Shown here in pieces: positions 35,352 to 44,988 of a stretch of 64,000 bases of DNA. This DNA comes from JAUUSJ01 sp964439395 (lineage in GTDB: Bacteria > Bacillota > Clostridia > Lachnospirales > Lachnospiraceae): assembly GCA_964439395.1 (NCBI GenBank), contig CAYTNV010000001.1:186001-250000 (forward strand). The letters are read 5' to 3'. The position numbers and the translations under genes were made by a program. Below the pieces are notes generated by a model, which worked only from the letters and a program-made list of their open reading frames with translations, did no database searches and was not told the DNA's origin. Within the stretch, counting starts at the first letter, position 1. Each line of letters begins with the position of its first letter.

Positions 35352-38300
35352 TTATAAAGCTGTAACCTTCGGTTTTTGTTGTTTTTTATTTTCTTTTATA
35401 TTTCGTCTCTTACGTTTTTTCGTATTTTTCTTTTGTTTTCTTCTTCCTATTCCGTCAATTAATAGATAGAAAGTTGGAAGTAAGAGTAAAGTAAGAAATG
35501 TCGAGGATATTAATCCACCGATAATAACTTTTGCCATACCGCCCATCATCTCAGTACCACTTCCAATTCCGAGTGCCATAGGGAGCATAGATAGAATAGT
35601 TGTGGATGTCGTCATTAAGATTGGACGGAGACGAATTCTTCCTGTATGAATAAGTGCATCTGTGGCGTCCATTCCGTCTTCTGTCCTTAACTGGTTTGTT
35701 GTATCTACAAAGAGAATACCATTATTTACAACGGTACCAACTAAGAGCAGTACACCAAGCAAAGATGGCATGCTTATCTTTGTTCCGGTGAGGAATAGAA
35801 GTAAAAAGGAACCGATAAAACTAAATGGAATAGAAATCATAACCATGATGGAAAATCTCGCAGATTCAAACTCAATTGCCATAACCATAAATACGAGTAA
35901 AATAGCTGTGGCGATTGCACCATAGATGGCGGAAAATTCCTCATTCATCATTTCTGTCATAAAGGATTCGCTTTGTTTTACACCAGTTGGAAAAATCATA
36001 TTGTTTACTAAATTTGTGATAGTCTCTTCGGCAGCTTCATTTTCCTTTATAGTTGTATACATTGTGACGGTTGCCGTATATTGATTATCTGCTCTTGCGA
36101 TAGACTGGGGGCTATTTGTATATACAATCTCTGCTACATCTCCTAATGTGGATGTCTGTCCAGTAGTAGGAGAGATAAGAGTGATATTTTTCAAATCATT
36201 TGCTTCTTTGAATGTATCTTTTGGATATTCTACTGTGACTGTATATGTCTTATCATCGTTTGTAATATCAATTGTATCACTTCCACTGATTGTCATATAG
36301 AGAAGACCCGAAATCTGGGATGGCGTGTATCCAATACTTGCAGCCTTTATTGGATCGATTTGAACGTCAACTTTAGAACTTTGATTATCCAAAGAGGAAG
36401 TAGCTCTTATTACGCCGTTTACTTCTATGGCTTCCTTTGACACCATATCACAAGCTTCTTTTAAATTAGTTAAATCATCTCCGACGAGATCAATTTCTAC
36501 TGTACTTCCAGAAGAAGTCATACCTTCGCTCATAGCAGCTGCTTTATTTTCAGAAATTTCTATATCATAATCTGTTGTAGTAGCAACTTCTTCTTGCCAC
36601 ATTTGTACGATATCTTCTGTCTCCATGGAACGGTTGTCTTTTAGAGTGACTGCAATGCTTCCAGTTGAGTCAGAAGTATTTGCCGTTAAGCTGTAGGTTT
36701 CAACATCATCATTTTCCTTTACCATATTTTCGAGCTCTGTCATAATTTTTTCGACTTTATTTATATTTAATCCCGGTCTCATTGTAACATTGATATTAAT
36801 TTTGCCCTGTTCCATATCCGGAATCAACTCACTTCCAATGAGGCTGAGAAGTAAGGCTGAGACGATAAAGAGTGCCACTGCAGTTGCGAGAACAGTTTTT
36901 TTCTTATTTAAAAGCTTATGCATAATTTTGACATATCCATCGCCGATCATGTTTAGTAAAGTATTAATTTTTACCTCTTTTTTTTCTATTGGCTTGTAAA
37001 TGCCAAAGAATAGAGGGACAAGAGTGATGGCGGAGATAAGAGATGCCAATAAGGAAAATGTAATTGTAAATCCAAGTTCATTAAAAAGTTGCCCTGCCAT
37101 GCCTTTTAAAAGGGCAAGTGGTAAAAATACAACAACAGTTGTAATAGTGGAAGCGATAACGGAATTGGTTACAAACTTACATCCTTCTAATGCTGCCTGT
37201 TGAAAATCAACTACTTCCTCTTTTCGTCTAAAAATACTCTCGATAACAACAATGGAGTTATCTACCATCATACCAACTCCGATAACTAGACCTCCCATTG
37301 TAATAATATTGAGAGAAAATCCGATAAAATGCATAATAATCAAAGTTACTAAAACTGAGATTGGCATAGAAGAGCCTACGATAAGGCTGGCTTTAAAGTC
37401 ACCAAAGAAAATGAATAAGATGAGCATAGATAAAACCATACCGAGAATTAAGCTGCTTCCAACAGATTTTAAGGAAGATAAAATCATCTCACTTGCGGTG
37501 TCAATAATAATAAGTTCAGCAATATCGGTTTCTTTATTCAATTTTGTAATTACTTTTTCTACGTCATTTGCCACAGCAACGTCAGTGGAACTTTGACGCT
37601 TAGAGATTGCAAGACTGAGATTATCTTGATCGTTATATCGACTTATAGATTCTGCTGCTTCTTTTGCCATATGGATATCTGCTACGTCTTTAATATGGAT
37701 GATATTTCCAGACATAGTTGTAATTGGAATTGTATTCAGTAGGCTGATAGAGTCATAATCTTGACCAGCATTTACGCTAATATCTTGGGAGCCATGAGAT
37801 ACTTTTCCAACTGGAACGGAGAAGTTAGCAGCTTTGATTGCCTCCACGATAGAGGACATTGTAAGTCCGTATTGAGAGAGTGCATCTTCATTTAATTCTA
37901 CACTGATATAGTCTTGTTGTCCGCCAGATACGTCAACCTTTGCCACAGAACTTAATTTTTCGAGTTCTGGAGTTACTGTATCATTGATATAACTTAAAAC
38001 CTCGTCCTCATCTTGACCAGAGGCGGACAGGGTTACACTGGCAGTGGCATTCATATTTAGTTCCATAATAACTGGCGTTTGTGCATCTTCTGGCAAATCA
38101 TTCGCTAAAGCGTCGATTGCTTCTTTTAAATCGGAGTATGTATCGTCCATATCGGTTCCATATTCAAAGCTGAAGAGAATAATTCCCACATTTTCATTTG
38201 ATACGGACTGAGTGGAATCGAGTCCTTTTAGCGTGCTGCCAGCATCCTCAATTGGTTTTGAAATTAAATCTTCCACTTCCTCCGCATTGGCACCTGGATA

Positions 38301-38450
38301 AACAACATTTACAATAAGCATTGGAAGATCCAAGTCAGGAGTAAGCTGTAAATTAAAGGAGAGAAGAGAAGAAAATCCAAAAATGATAATGCCAATCAAA
38401 ATGATAATGACAGAAACAGGACGTTTAATTGCTAATTTGGTAATCCCCAT
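35352..38450 (-). CDS. RND-family efflux transporter (AcrB/SwrC type)
   Basis: 1032 aa proton-driven export pump with about 12 transmembrane segments: one near residue 12, a block about residues 330-490, another near 520, and a block about residues 850-1000, separated by two large extracellular loops. The family region LGMVLSMLILFIFFGDFKAS and the charged GLVIGVGMMVDNSIVVIES (TM4 with the proton-relay Asp) are present. The closest well-known relatives in Gram-positives are SwrC/YerP-type exporters of lipopeptides or toxic amphiphiles. It overlaps nothing and lies 2 nt from its adaptor gene. Confidence 0.92.
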   Translation of the reverse strand: MGITKLAIKRPVSVIIILIGIIIFGFSSLLSFNLQLTPDLDLPMLIVNVVYPGANAEEVEDLISKPIEDAGSTLKGLDSTQSVSNENVGIILFSFEYGTDMDDTYSDLKEAIDALANDLPEDAQTPVIMELNMNATASVTLSASGQDEDEVLSYINDTVTPELEKLSSVAKVDVSGGQQDYISVELNEDALSQYGLTMSSIVEAIKAANFSVPVGKVSHGSQDISVNAGQDYDSISLLNTIPITTMSGNIIHIKDVADIHMAKEAAESISRYNDQDNLSLAISKRQSSTDVAVANDVEKVITKLNKETDIAELIIIDTASEMILSSLKSVGSSLILGMVLSMLILFIFFGDFKASLIVGSSMPISVLVTLIIMHFIGFSLNIITMGGLVIGVGMMVDNSIVVIESIFRRKEEVVDFQQAALEGCKFVTNSVIASTITTVVVFLPLALLKGMAGQLFNELGFTITFSLLASLISAITLVPLFFGIYKPIEKKEVKINTLLNMIGDGYVKIMHKLLNKKKTVLATAVALFIVSALLLSLIGSELIPDMEQGKININVTMRPGLNINKVEKIMTELENMVKENDDVETYSLTANTSDSTGSIAVTLKDNRSMETEDIVQMWQEEVATTTDYDIEISENKAAAMSEGMTSSGSTVEIDLVGDDLTNLKEACDMVSKEAIEVNGVIRATSSLDNQSSKVDVQIDPIKAASIGYTPSQISGLLYMTISGSDTIDITNDDKTYTVTVEYPKDTFKEANDLKNITLISPTTGQTSTLGDVAEIVYTNSPQSIARADNQYTATVTMYTTIKENEAAEETITNLVNNMIFPTGVKQSESFMTEMMNEEFSAIYGAIATAILLVFMVMAIEFESARFSIMVMISIPFSFIGSFLLLFLTGTKISMPSLLGVLLLVGTVVNNGILFVDTTNQLRTEDGMDATDALIHTGRIRLRPILMTTSTTILSMLPMALGIGSGTEMMGGMAKVIIGGLISSTFLTLLLLPTFYLLIDGIGRRKQKKNTKKRKRRNIKENKKQQKPKVTAL

Positions 38451-38452
38451 AC

Positions 38453-39991
38453 TTACTTAGCTCCTTCCTCATTATTTTGTTCTTTTATCTCAATGGAGGC
38501 ACCGTCCTTTAGTTGGGAGGACCAAGAAGTAACGATGGAGTCAGAAGTACTAAGACCTGTGACAGCAATATTTTCATCATCTGATTTTCCAGTTGTGATT
38601 ATAGTTTTTATAGCCTTTCCATCTCTATTACAAAATACATAAGCCTCCTCATTTTCATAAAAAACAGAGTCTATAGGAATCAAGGTAACATCATCCACGC
38701 GGTCTGTCTCAATTTCAACCTTTACAGAAAGTCCAGATTTTAGGTTAGAATCTCCAGATACTGGAATAATTGCTTTTACTTTAAAAAGACCTGTCTGAGT
38801 ATCTACGGAATCGGCAATCTCTGTAATTGTACCTTCATAATCAGAGCTATTATATTCCATTTTTATCGTTTGTCCAATTTTTAATTGCTCATGGTCGTTG
38901 TTTGTCACAGAAAAAGTCAACTGCATGGAATCTTCTCCTGAAATGACGAGAACTGGATTTCCAGACGCCACCATCGAGTGATTTTTGAGGGAAGATTGTG
39001 TTATTATACCAGAAATTGGAGCTTTTACCTCATATAAATCAAGATTATATTGGGCGCTATCTAATGCAGCTTTGGCTTGATCTACACCAGCTTGAGCAAT
39101 TGCATTTGTATCGTCAGCTGCATTACCGACCGTGAGATTATAAGAGTCTACTGCAGTTTGGTAGGCGGAATCGGCCTGCTTCACGGATTCCTCGAGAGTA
39201 GAAATATTGGTATCCAATGTTTTCTTTGATTGTTTTGCTGTCTCAAGACCGCTCTTAGCTTGGGTAAGTGCGGATTGAAGCGCACTTAATTGTTCTTGAA
39301 GTGCAGTTGCCTGCTGTTGTGTTGTGAGCATATTTTCAAGGTTTTGTCCTAGGTTTTGTGGATCGCCAAGAAGAGAGCTAAAATCTCCAGAAGACTGTTG
39401 AAGAACAAGTAATTGATTTGTCGTATCATTAATTTGGCTTTCTAAATCAGATATTTGAATTTCTAATTCTGTAATGCTGTTTTCAAGATCAGCGCGCTGT
39501 TCAATCGCCGCATCGTACTGTTTATGAGCAGTATTTTGTGCGTATTCTGCCTGGGCAATTCCAGAGGAAGCCGAGATACCTTGGGCTTGGCTGCCACTTC
39601 CAGTTGCCTGGTTTGCGCTCGCCACGGCGGAGTCATAGGCAGCTTTTGCTGTATTATATTGTTGAAGAGCAGCAGTATTGTCAACAGAAAAGAGAATAGT
39701 TCCTTCTTCTACTTTATCTCCCACTTTTACATGAATGGCAGTAACTTCACCAGAAATAAGAGGAGTTACATTGACTTCATTGGCAGAAGAAATCTTACCC
39801 ATATATTCATTTGTATCGGAGATACTTCCAACATGTGGATGATCTGTTGTCACTAGAAGGGTTGTCTCTTGAGTTTGTTCTTCTTTATCGCTATTACAAG
39901 CAGTTGTTCCAAGAAGAAGACTTGCGCAGAGCATACTGCATAGGAAAATTTTCCGAAACTTTTTTGGAATCAATATATCACCAACTTTCAT
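38453..39991 (-). CDS. RND/efflux membrane-fusion adaptor, lipoprotein
   Basis: 512 aa periplasmic-adaptor (HlyD/MFP) protein. The N-terminus has a signal peptide ending in GTTACNS, so it is a lipid-anchored adaptor. A biotinyl-lipoyl hairpin (VKVGDKVEEGTILFSVDNTA) follows, then a long coiled coil (about residues 120-320, rich in Gln, Ala and Leu), and a beta-barrel region (GNPVLVISGEDSMQLTFSV, VKAIIPVSGDSNLKSGLSV). It works with the RND pump encoded next. Its own promoter was not pinned down in the gap 39992-40267; I see only AT-rich DNA there. Confidence 0.9.
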   Translation of the reverse strand: MKVGDILIPKKFRKIFLCSMLCASLLLGTTACNSDKEEQTQETTLLVTTDHPHVGSISDTNEYMGKISSANEVNVTPLISGEVTAIHVKVGDKVEEGTILFSVDNTAALQQYNTAKAAYDSAVASANQATGSGSQAQGISASSGIAQAEYAQNTAHKQYDAAIEQRADLENSITELEIQISDLESQINDTTNQLLVLQQSSGDFSSLLGDPQNLGQNLENMLTTQQQATALQEQLSALQSALTQAKSGLETAKQSKKTLDTNISTLEESVKQADSAYQTAVDSYNLTVGNAADDTNAIAQAGVDQAKAALDSAQYNLDLYEVKAPISGIITQSSLKNHSMVASGNPVLVISGEDSMQLTFSVTNNDHEQLKIGQTIKMEYNSSDYEGTITEIADSVDTQTGLFKVKAIIPVSGDSNLKSGLSVKVEIETDRVDDVTLIPIDSVFYENEEAYVFCNRDGKAIKTIITTGKSDDENIAVTGLSTSDSIVTSWSSQLKDGASIEIKEQNNEEGAK

Positions 39992-40267
39992 ATTTTTTAT
40001 TTATAGAGTGGATATTGCAAAATATAAAATTCGAATAAGATATGGTTATAGTCTGGCTGATTCATACCTATATGTTGCATGAAATTGCAATAATCCCGAT
40101 ATAAGTTTTTTCTTTTGCGAAAAAATTCTTTAGACGTTTTCAATTATATCATAAAAGAAAATTAATGGAAACTTACAATTAAAAAAATATGACAAAAGAT
40201 AAAAATAGTTCATAGAAATATGATATGCTTTATAATATTCGTTCGACTAATAAATTCTATGCTATAG

Positions 40268-40316
40268 AAAAAATCCTAAATCATATTTTCGAAGAAAATA
40301 TGATTTAGGATTTTTT
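40268..40316. terminator. Terminator after the LCP gene (minus strand)
   Basis: Perfect 23-bp inverted repeat: 40268-40290 and 40294-40316 with a GAA loop. A6 and T6 ends allow function in both directions. On the minus strand it lies about 70 nt past the LCP stop. Confidence 0.8.
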
Positions 40317-40384
40317 ATGTCTGTTATTTTCCATATATATAAAATATTATATGGAAAATAATTTAAGATTATAAATTTATTTTT

Positions 40385-41467
40385 TTATTCGCTAGGTGCA
40401 TTTTGATATGCTTCTTCAGTAGCAACCTCAATTTTGCCGCTGATTGCACTTAATTCTTGACTGACCTCATAGTCTTTTGTGCCAAATAAAAATTCATGAG
40501 CCTTTATAACATTTGATTTGAGTGTGAGTGGAAATCCATAATAAATTCCATTATAGCGAATATCCTCTGAATCAAAAGGGAATCCGTCAGAATCTTTTAC
40601 TTTGTAGAGAGGAAATTCCATTCCAAGTTTTAAAATCTCATCGGAGGTAAAACTTGTGGAAATTTGTGGAAGAACGGAATTTAAAACAGCGACTAATTGC
40701 TGAGGTTTTTTCATTGCCTGTTCCATAATCGCCTCAATTAACTCTCTTTGATGACTTGCTCTTTTATGGTCTCCGCCTTCCATATAACGGATTCTAGAGT
40801 AAGCAACAGCCTGATTACCATCAAACGTGAAAGTACCAGTGGAGGTAAAATGGCGAGAGGAACCGCCGTTTAATGTATTCATATTTGTTATATAATCGTT
40901 TAGATTTTCAAGTTCTTTTTCCGTATCAATTGTTAAGGTTACACCGCCAAGGGCATCTACTACATCCGCCATAATTTTGAAGCTGACAGTAATAAAATCT
41001 GTTACTTGAAGGTCAAGATTACGGTTGATTGTACTAATTGCAAGCTCTGGACCACCAGTAGCGTAGGCGTTATTAATCTTTGTATAATGTCCATTGATGC
41101 TAACATACGTATCACGATAAATAGATAGAAGTTTTACTTCTTTTGTACTCTTATTAATACTCATTAAAATAATTGTATCAGAGTTTGTTCCAGAGGCATT
41201 TATATCACTGGATTGAGAATCCACTCCAAATAGGGCGATAACTTGGTAATTTTCCATATTTTTATCATTTCCCTGGGTGATAACTTCGTCTTTATTTAAT
41301 TCATATGTTTCAATAGAGTTAAGTTTATTTTTGATTACAAAAAGTATAGCTATTGCGACGACAATAATAAGAGCGATAAAAAATACGAGAAATGGAAAGA
41401 GGCATCCTCCTTTTTTTGCCTGCGGTTCTGTATTCCCATCAGCTCTTTTTCGTTTTAGAATATTCAT
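40385..41467 (-). CDS. LytR-CpsA-Psr (LCP) family ligase
   Basis: 360 aa. A basic N-terminus and one transmembrane segment (FPFLVFFIALIIVVAIAILF, about residues 24-43) are followed by the extracellular LCP domain. Markers are IALFGVDSQSS, SDTIILMSINKSTKEVKLLS, SIYRDTYVSI and the Arg-rich AVAYSRIRYMEGGDHKRASH. LCP enzymes attach teichoic acids or capsular polymers to peptidoglycan, so it probably handles the product of the upstream tag operon or of the sugar transferase next to it. Confidence 0.92.
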   Translation of the reverse strand: MNILKRKRADGNTEPQAKKGGCLFPFLVFFIALIIVVAIAILFVIKNKLNSIETYELNKDEVITQGNDKNMENYQVIALFGVDSQSSDINASGTNSDTIILMSINKSTKEVKLLSIYRDTYVSINGHYTKINNAYATGGPELAISTINRNLDLQVTDFITVSFKIMADVVDALGGVTLTIDTEKELENLNDYITNMNTLNGGSSRHFTSTGTFTFDGNQAVAYSRIRYMEGGDHKRASHQRELIEAIMEQAMKKPQQLVAVLNSVLPQISTSFTSDEILKLGMEFPLYKVKDSDGFPFDSEDIRYNGIYYGFPLTLKSNVIKAHEFLFGTKDYEVSQELSAISGKIEVATEEAYQNAPSE

Positions 41468-41529
41468 CTATTCCCATCCTTTCTAAATTTATTCGTGTAT
41501 TGTGACTAATATTTAGTAAGTTAAAATAA

Positions 41530-42945
41530 CTAGTAGGCATTTTCATTGACAAAGCCTTTAAAAATAGTTAAAAATAAGATTTTAAAGTCTAATCCAAGAG
41601 ACCAGTTTTCAATATAATATAAGTCATGTTCAATACGACCGCGAATAGAAGTATTGCCGCGAAAGCCATTGATTTGAGCCCATCCAGTCATACCAGGACG
41701 AACCTGATGTTTAATCATATAGCGAGGAATTTCTTCTTGAAACTTTTCAACAAAGAAAGGTCGTTCTGGTCTTGGACCGACAAGACTCATATCTCCTTTT
41801 AAAACATTAAAAAGCTGAGGAAGTTCATCGATACTTGTTTTTCGAATGAATTTTCCAACTTTGGTCACTCGAGGGTCATTACTTGTAGTCCATTGGCTTT
41901 TTTCTTTATTTTTAGATTGCACACCCATGGACCGAAACTTATACATATTAAAGGCCTTATTGTGAAGACCGATTCTTTCTTGAGTAAAGATAATTGGTCC
42001 GGGAGAGCTAAACTTCACAAGTAAAGCTACTATTAACATAATAGGGGAGAAAATAATAATAGCTGCCAGGGAGCCAATAATATCAATGAGTCGCTTTACT
42101 AAACGGTTTCCAGTATTTGTAAGTGGCACGTTTCGAATATTAATAATAGGAAGTCCGTCTAAATCTTCTGTATAAGGTCTTGTGGATATAAAATTATAAT
42201 AATCAGGAACGAATTTTGTGTGCACTCCAGATTTCTCACAAATTTTCACAATGGATTCTAGTTTCTCGTATTCTCGAATGTTCAATGTGATAGCCACCTC
42301 GTCCAAAGAATTATTGTAAAGAAAATTAGAGAGCTCTTTGATAGTTCCGATTACATAAACTCCTCTATAATTAAAGTCTGTTGGAAGTCGATCATCAAAA
42401 AGACCGTGAATTACATAACCCCACTGTGGATTTGCTTTAATGCGGTCAATATAAACGGCAGCTGAATTACTATATCCAACTAAAATAATATGTTTTAAGT
42501 TTCGACCTCTTTTTCTTGTTTTATACAAAATTTTGCGGATAATAAAGCGCTCTATAATGATATTAAAACTGCAAATAAAATAAAACATTGGCATTAAGGT
42601 TCTTGGAATATGGCTAATTTTTCCAAAGAAAATGAACGCAATAATAATTGCTACGCCGATGCCAGTGGCTTGTATAACGTTAAAAATCTCGGTGCTCTCA
42701 TTGCGATGTCTCTTTGGCTCATATAGATGAAATATGGCATATAATATTAGAAAAAATGGCACAATAAATAAAAGACGTGGCTGATAGTACATAAAAGGTC
42801 TAGCATAGCCAGCATCTGGAAAAAACTGTGATGTCAAAGGGCATGCAAATCGAAAATAATATGCGAGATTAAAAGAAAGATAAATTACTATAGCGTCGAT
42901 TAGTACGTGGACGCGATTAAATAATTGTTGATTTTCTTTAATCAT
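41530..42945 (-). CDS. Polyprenyl-phosphate hexose-1-phosphate transferase (WcaJ type)
   Basis: 471 aa, bacterial sugar transferase starting exopolysaccharide repeat synthesis by moving a sugar-phosphate to undecaprenyl phosphate. The N-terminal half has 4-5 membrane helices, then a Rossmann-like domain (VGYSNSAAVYIDRIKAN), and the C-terminal catalytic domain begins with a further helix (AAIIIFSPIMLIVALLVKF). It has the signature region KFRSMGVQSKN, DELPQLFNVLKGDMSLVGPR and HQVRPGMTGWAQINGFRG. It is likely in one transcription unit with the LCP gene (62-nt gap). Confidence 0.92.
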   Translation of the reverse strand: MIKENQQLFNRVHVLIDAIVIYLSFNLAYYFRFACPLTSQFFPDAGYARPFMYYQPRLLFIVPFFLILYAIFHLYEPKRHRNESTEIFNVIQATGIGVAIIIAFIFFGKISHIPRTLMPMFYFICSFNIIIERFIIRKILYKTRKRGRNLKHIILVGYSNSAAVYIDRIKANPQWGYVIHGLFDDRLPTDFNYRGVYVIGTIKELSNFLYNNSLDEVAITLNIREYEKLESIVKICEKSGVHTKFVPDYYNFISTRPYTEDLDGLPIINIRNVPLTNTGNRLVKRLIDIIGSLAAIIIFSPIMLIVALLVKFSSPGPIIFTQERIGLHNKAFNMYKFRSMGVQSKNKEKSQWTTSNDPRVTKVGKFIRKTSIDELPQLFNVLKGDMSLVGPRPERPFFVEKFQEEIPRYMIKHQVRPGMTGWAQINGFRGNTSIRGRIEHDLYYIENWSLGLDFKILFLTIFKGFVNENAY

Positions 42946-43229
42946 TTTGGGTACTCCTTTTAATTAGTTAAAACTACTACTGTTTCTCATAAATTATATC
43001 TTACAATAAAATATTCTAAGAAACAACATGTTTTTTCTTAAAATATTCTTTACATATTCTTTCTAGTGGGTTGCCAGGTAATGTATTTATTAAAATTTAA
43101 TGTTCTATTTGAAATGGAACAAATAATTATAACAAAAATGACACAAATTTTACACAAAAGGCTGATATGATAAGGACAAATAAGAGAAAGAGACTATGAA
43201 AGGATCTAATTTATTTAGGAGGAAATAAT

Positions 43230-44705
43230 ATGAGTGAGTATAATGGAAGAAAAGATAATGAACAAAGATATGATGGATATTCAAGTCCAGATGTGATAGA
43301 TACAACGGCTGAGGAAATTCCAAGTGGAGAGTATGAGCAGACTGAATATACACAGTATAGTCAACAAAACTATGGGGACAATCAGTATAGCAGTCAGGCG
43401 CAGTATAACCAAAATCAGAGTCAATATAGATATCAATATGGTAATCATTCATCTAATAAAGTAACAAGAAGAAAAAAAGGCAGCGGAGCAGGAAAATTTG
43501 CAAAGCTTGTAGCATCGGGCTTAGTTTTTGGTCTTGTGGCAGGCGTGGCATTTCAGGGAGTTAATATTGTTTCAGACAAAATTAACCCAAAGCAAACTTA
43601 TACACCGACATTGAATACGGCCTCTACCATTCAAACTTCAAGTAGTGGAGAGACTGGAAGTTCTGATATTTCGGCGGTAGCTGAGAGTGCGATGCCATCG
43701 ATAGTTTCTATTACAAGTGTTGTAGAAGAAACTATCAATTATGGCTGGTTTGGAAGCCAGACTCAGGAAGCTGAGGGAAGTGGTTCTGGAATCATTATTG
43801 CAGAGGATAACGAGGAATTATATATCGCAACGAATAATCATGTTGTCGAGGATGCAAAGAAAGTGACAGTTGGTTTTTGTGACGATACGACAGCGGAGGC
43901 AGAGATAAAAGGAACAGATAGTGACTCAGATTTGGCAGTTGTATCAGTAAAACTTTCAGATATTGAGGATGAGACAAAGCAACAGATTAAGGTTGCAGTG
44001 CTTGGAAATTCGGATGATATTAAGGTTGGTGAGACGGCTATCGCAATCGGTAATGCACTTGGATATGGTCAGTCTGTGACAAGTGGTTGTATTAGTGCTA
44101 CAAAGAGAGAGGTTGCTCTTACAGATAAGACGATGACTCTTATTCAGACTGATGCCGCTATCAATCCTGGAAACAGTGGTGGAGCTTTATTAAATGCAAA
44201 AGGTGAAGTTATTGGAATTAATACAGTAAAGGTTTCTGATACAACAATCGAGGGTATGGGATATGCAATTCCTATTACAGATGCACAGTCAACGCTTGAA
44301 GCACTTATGAAACAGGAGACAATTCCAGAGTCAGAGCAGGCATATCTTGGTATTACAGGTAGAGATATAACAGAACAGTATGCAAGTGGATTTGGAATGC
44401 CAAGCGGAATTTATATAGTAGAAATTCAGGAAGATTCACCAGCACAGAAAGCTGGATTATATGCTGGCGATATTATTACAAAGCTTGATGATAGTGAATT
44501 ATCTGGAATGGATGCCTTAATTAGTAAATTAGGACAGAAAAAATCTGGAGACCAGGTTAAGATTACAGTACAGCGTCAATCTCAGGGAGAGTATAAGGAA
44601 GAAACTTTAACTGTAACATTAGGTTCTAAGGCAGATATGCCAGCTACAACAGAGCAAGAGTCATATGACCAAGGTCAAAGAAGGGGTTCCCAGCAGGGGC
44701 AATAA
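43230..44705 (+). CDS. htrA: HtrA/DegP-like serine protease with PDZ domain
   Basis: 491 aa. A Gln/Tyr/Asn-rich N-terminal cytoplasmic region of about 85 residues is followed by one membrane segment (ASGLVFGLVAGVAFQG). The extracellular trypsin-like domain has the catalytic triad His204 (NNHVVEDA), Asp234 (DSDLAVV) and Ser316 (NPGNSGGALL). A PDZ domain occupies about residues 385-465 (GMPSGIYIVEIQEDSPAQKA). It degrades misfolded envelope proteins. An AGGAGG ribosome site precedes the ATG, and a plausible extended -10 (TGATATGAT, 43163-43171) lies upstream. The AT-rich gap 42946-43229 holds no gene. Confidence 0.95.
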   Translation: MSEYNGRKDNEQRYDGYSSPDVIDTTAEEIPSGEYEQTEYTQYSQQNYGDNQYSSQAQYNQNQSQYRYQYGNHSSNKVTRRKKGSGAGKFAKLVASGLVFGLVAGVAFQGVNIVSDKINPKQTYTPTLNTASTIQTSSSGETGSSDISAVAESAMPSIVSITSVVEETINYGWFGSQTQEAEGSGSGIIIAEDNEELYIATNNHVVEDAKKVTVGFCDDTTAEAEIKGTDSDSDLAVVSVKLSDIEDETKQQIKVAVLGNSDDIKVGETAIAIGNALGYGQSVTSGCISATKREVALTDKTMTLIQTDAAINPGNSGGALLNAKGEVIGINTVKVSDTTIEGMGYAIPITDAQSTLEALMKQETIPESEQAYLGITGRDITEQYASGFGMPSGIYIVEIQEDSPAQKAGLYAGDIITKLDDSELSGMDALISKLGQKKSGDQVKITVQRQSQGEYKEETLTVTLGSKADMPATTEQESYDQGQRRGSQQGQ

Positions 44706-44725
44706 ATAAAATAATAAATTCAATG

Positions 44726-44767
44726 AAAAAAAGTAAGCGGATATTTCAAAGTCTGCTTACTTTTTTT
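44726..44767 (+). terminator. Terminator of htrA
   Basis: AAAAAAAGTAAGC pairs with GCTTACTTTTTTT, with a loop of about 16 nt containing a few extra pairs, 20 nt past the stop. Confidence 0.85.
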
Positions 44768-44988
44768 ATGGAGCAATTCATTTTTATATAAGAAATGAGA
44801 GAGTCACATAATCATCACATTTCCATGCTAAAATTTTTTAATATGGGGAATATCTTCTTAATTTTGACTTGACAGAGAAGAAGATATTTTTTATCTTCAT
44901 TAAAAGAGGGAAAAGGAATAAAAATAAATGAGAGTGGGAGAATAAAATGGAAACCTTTGTTTTAGCGAAGGAGAAAGGAGAAACAGCA

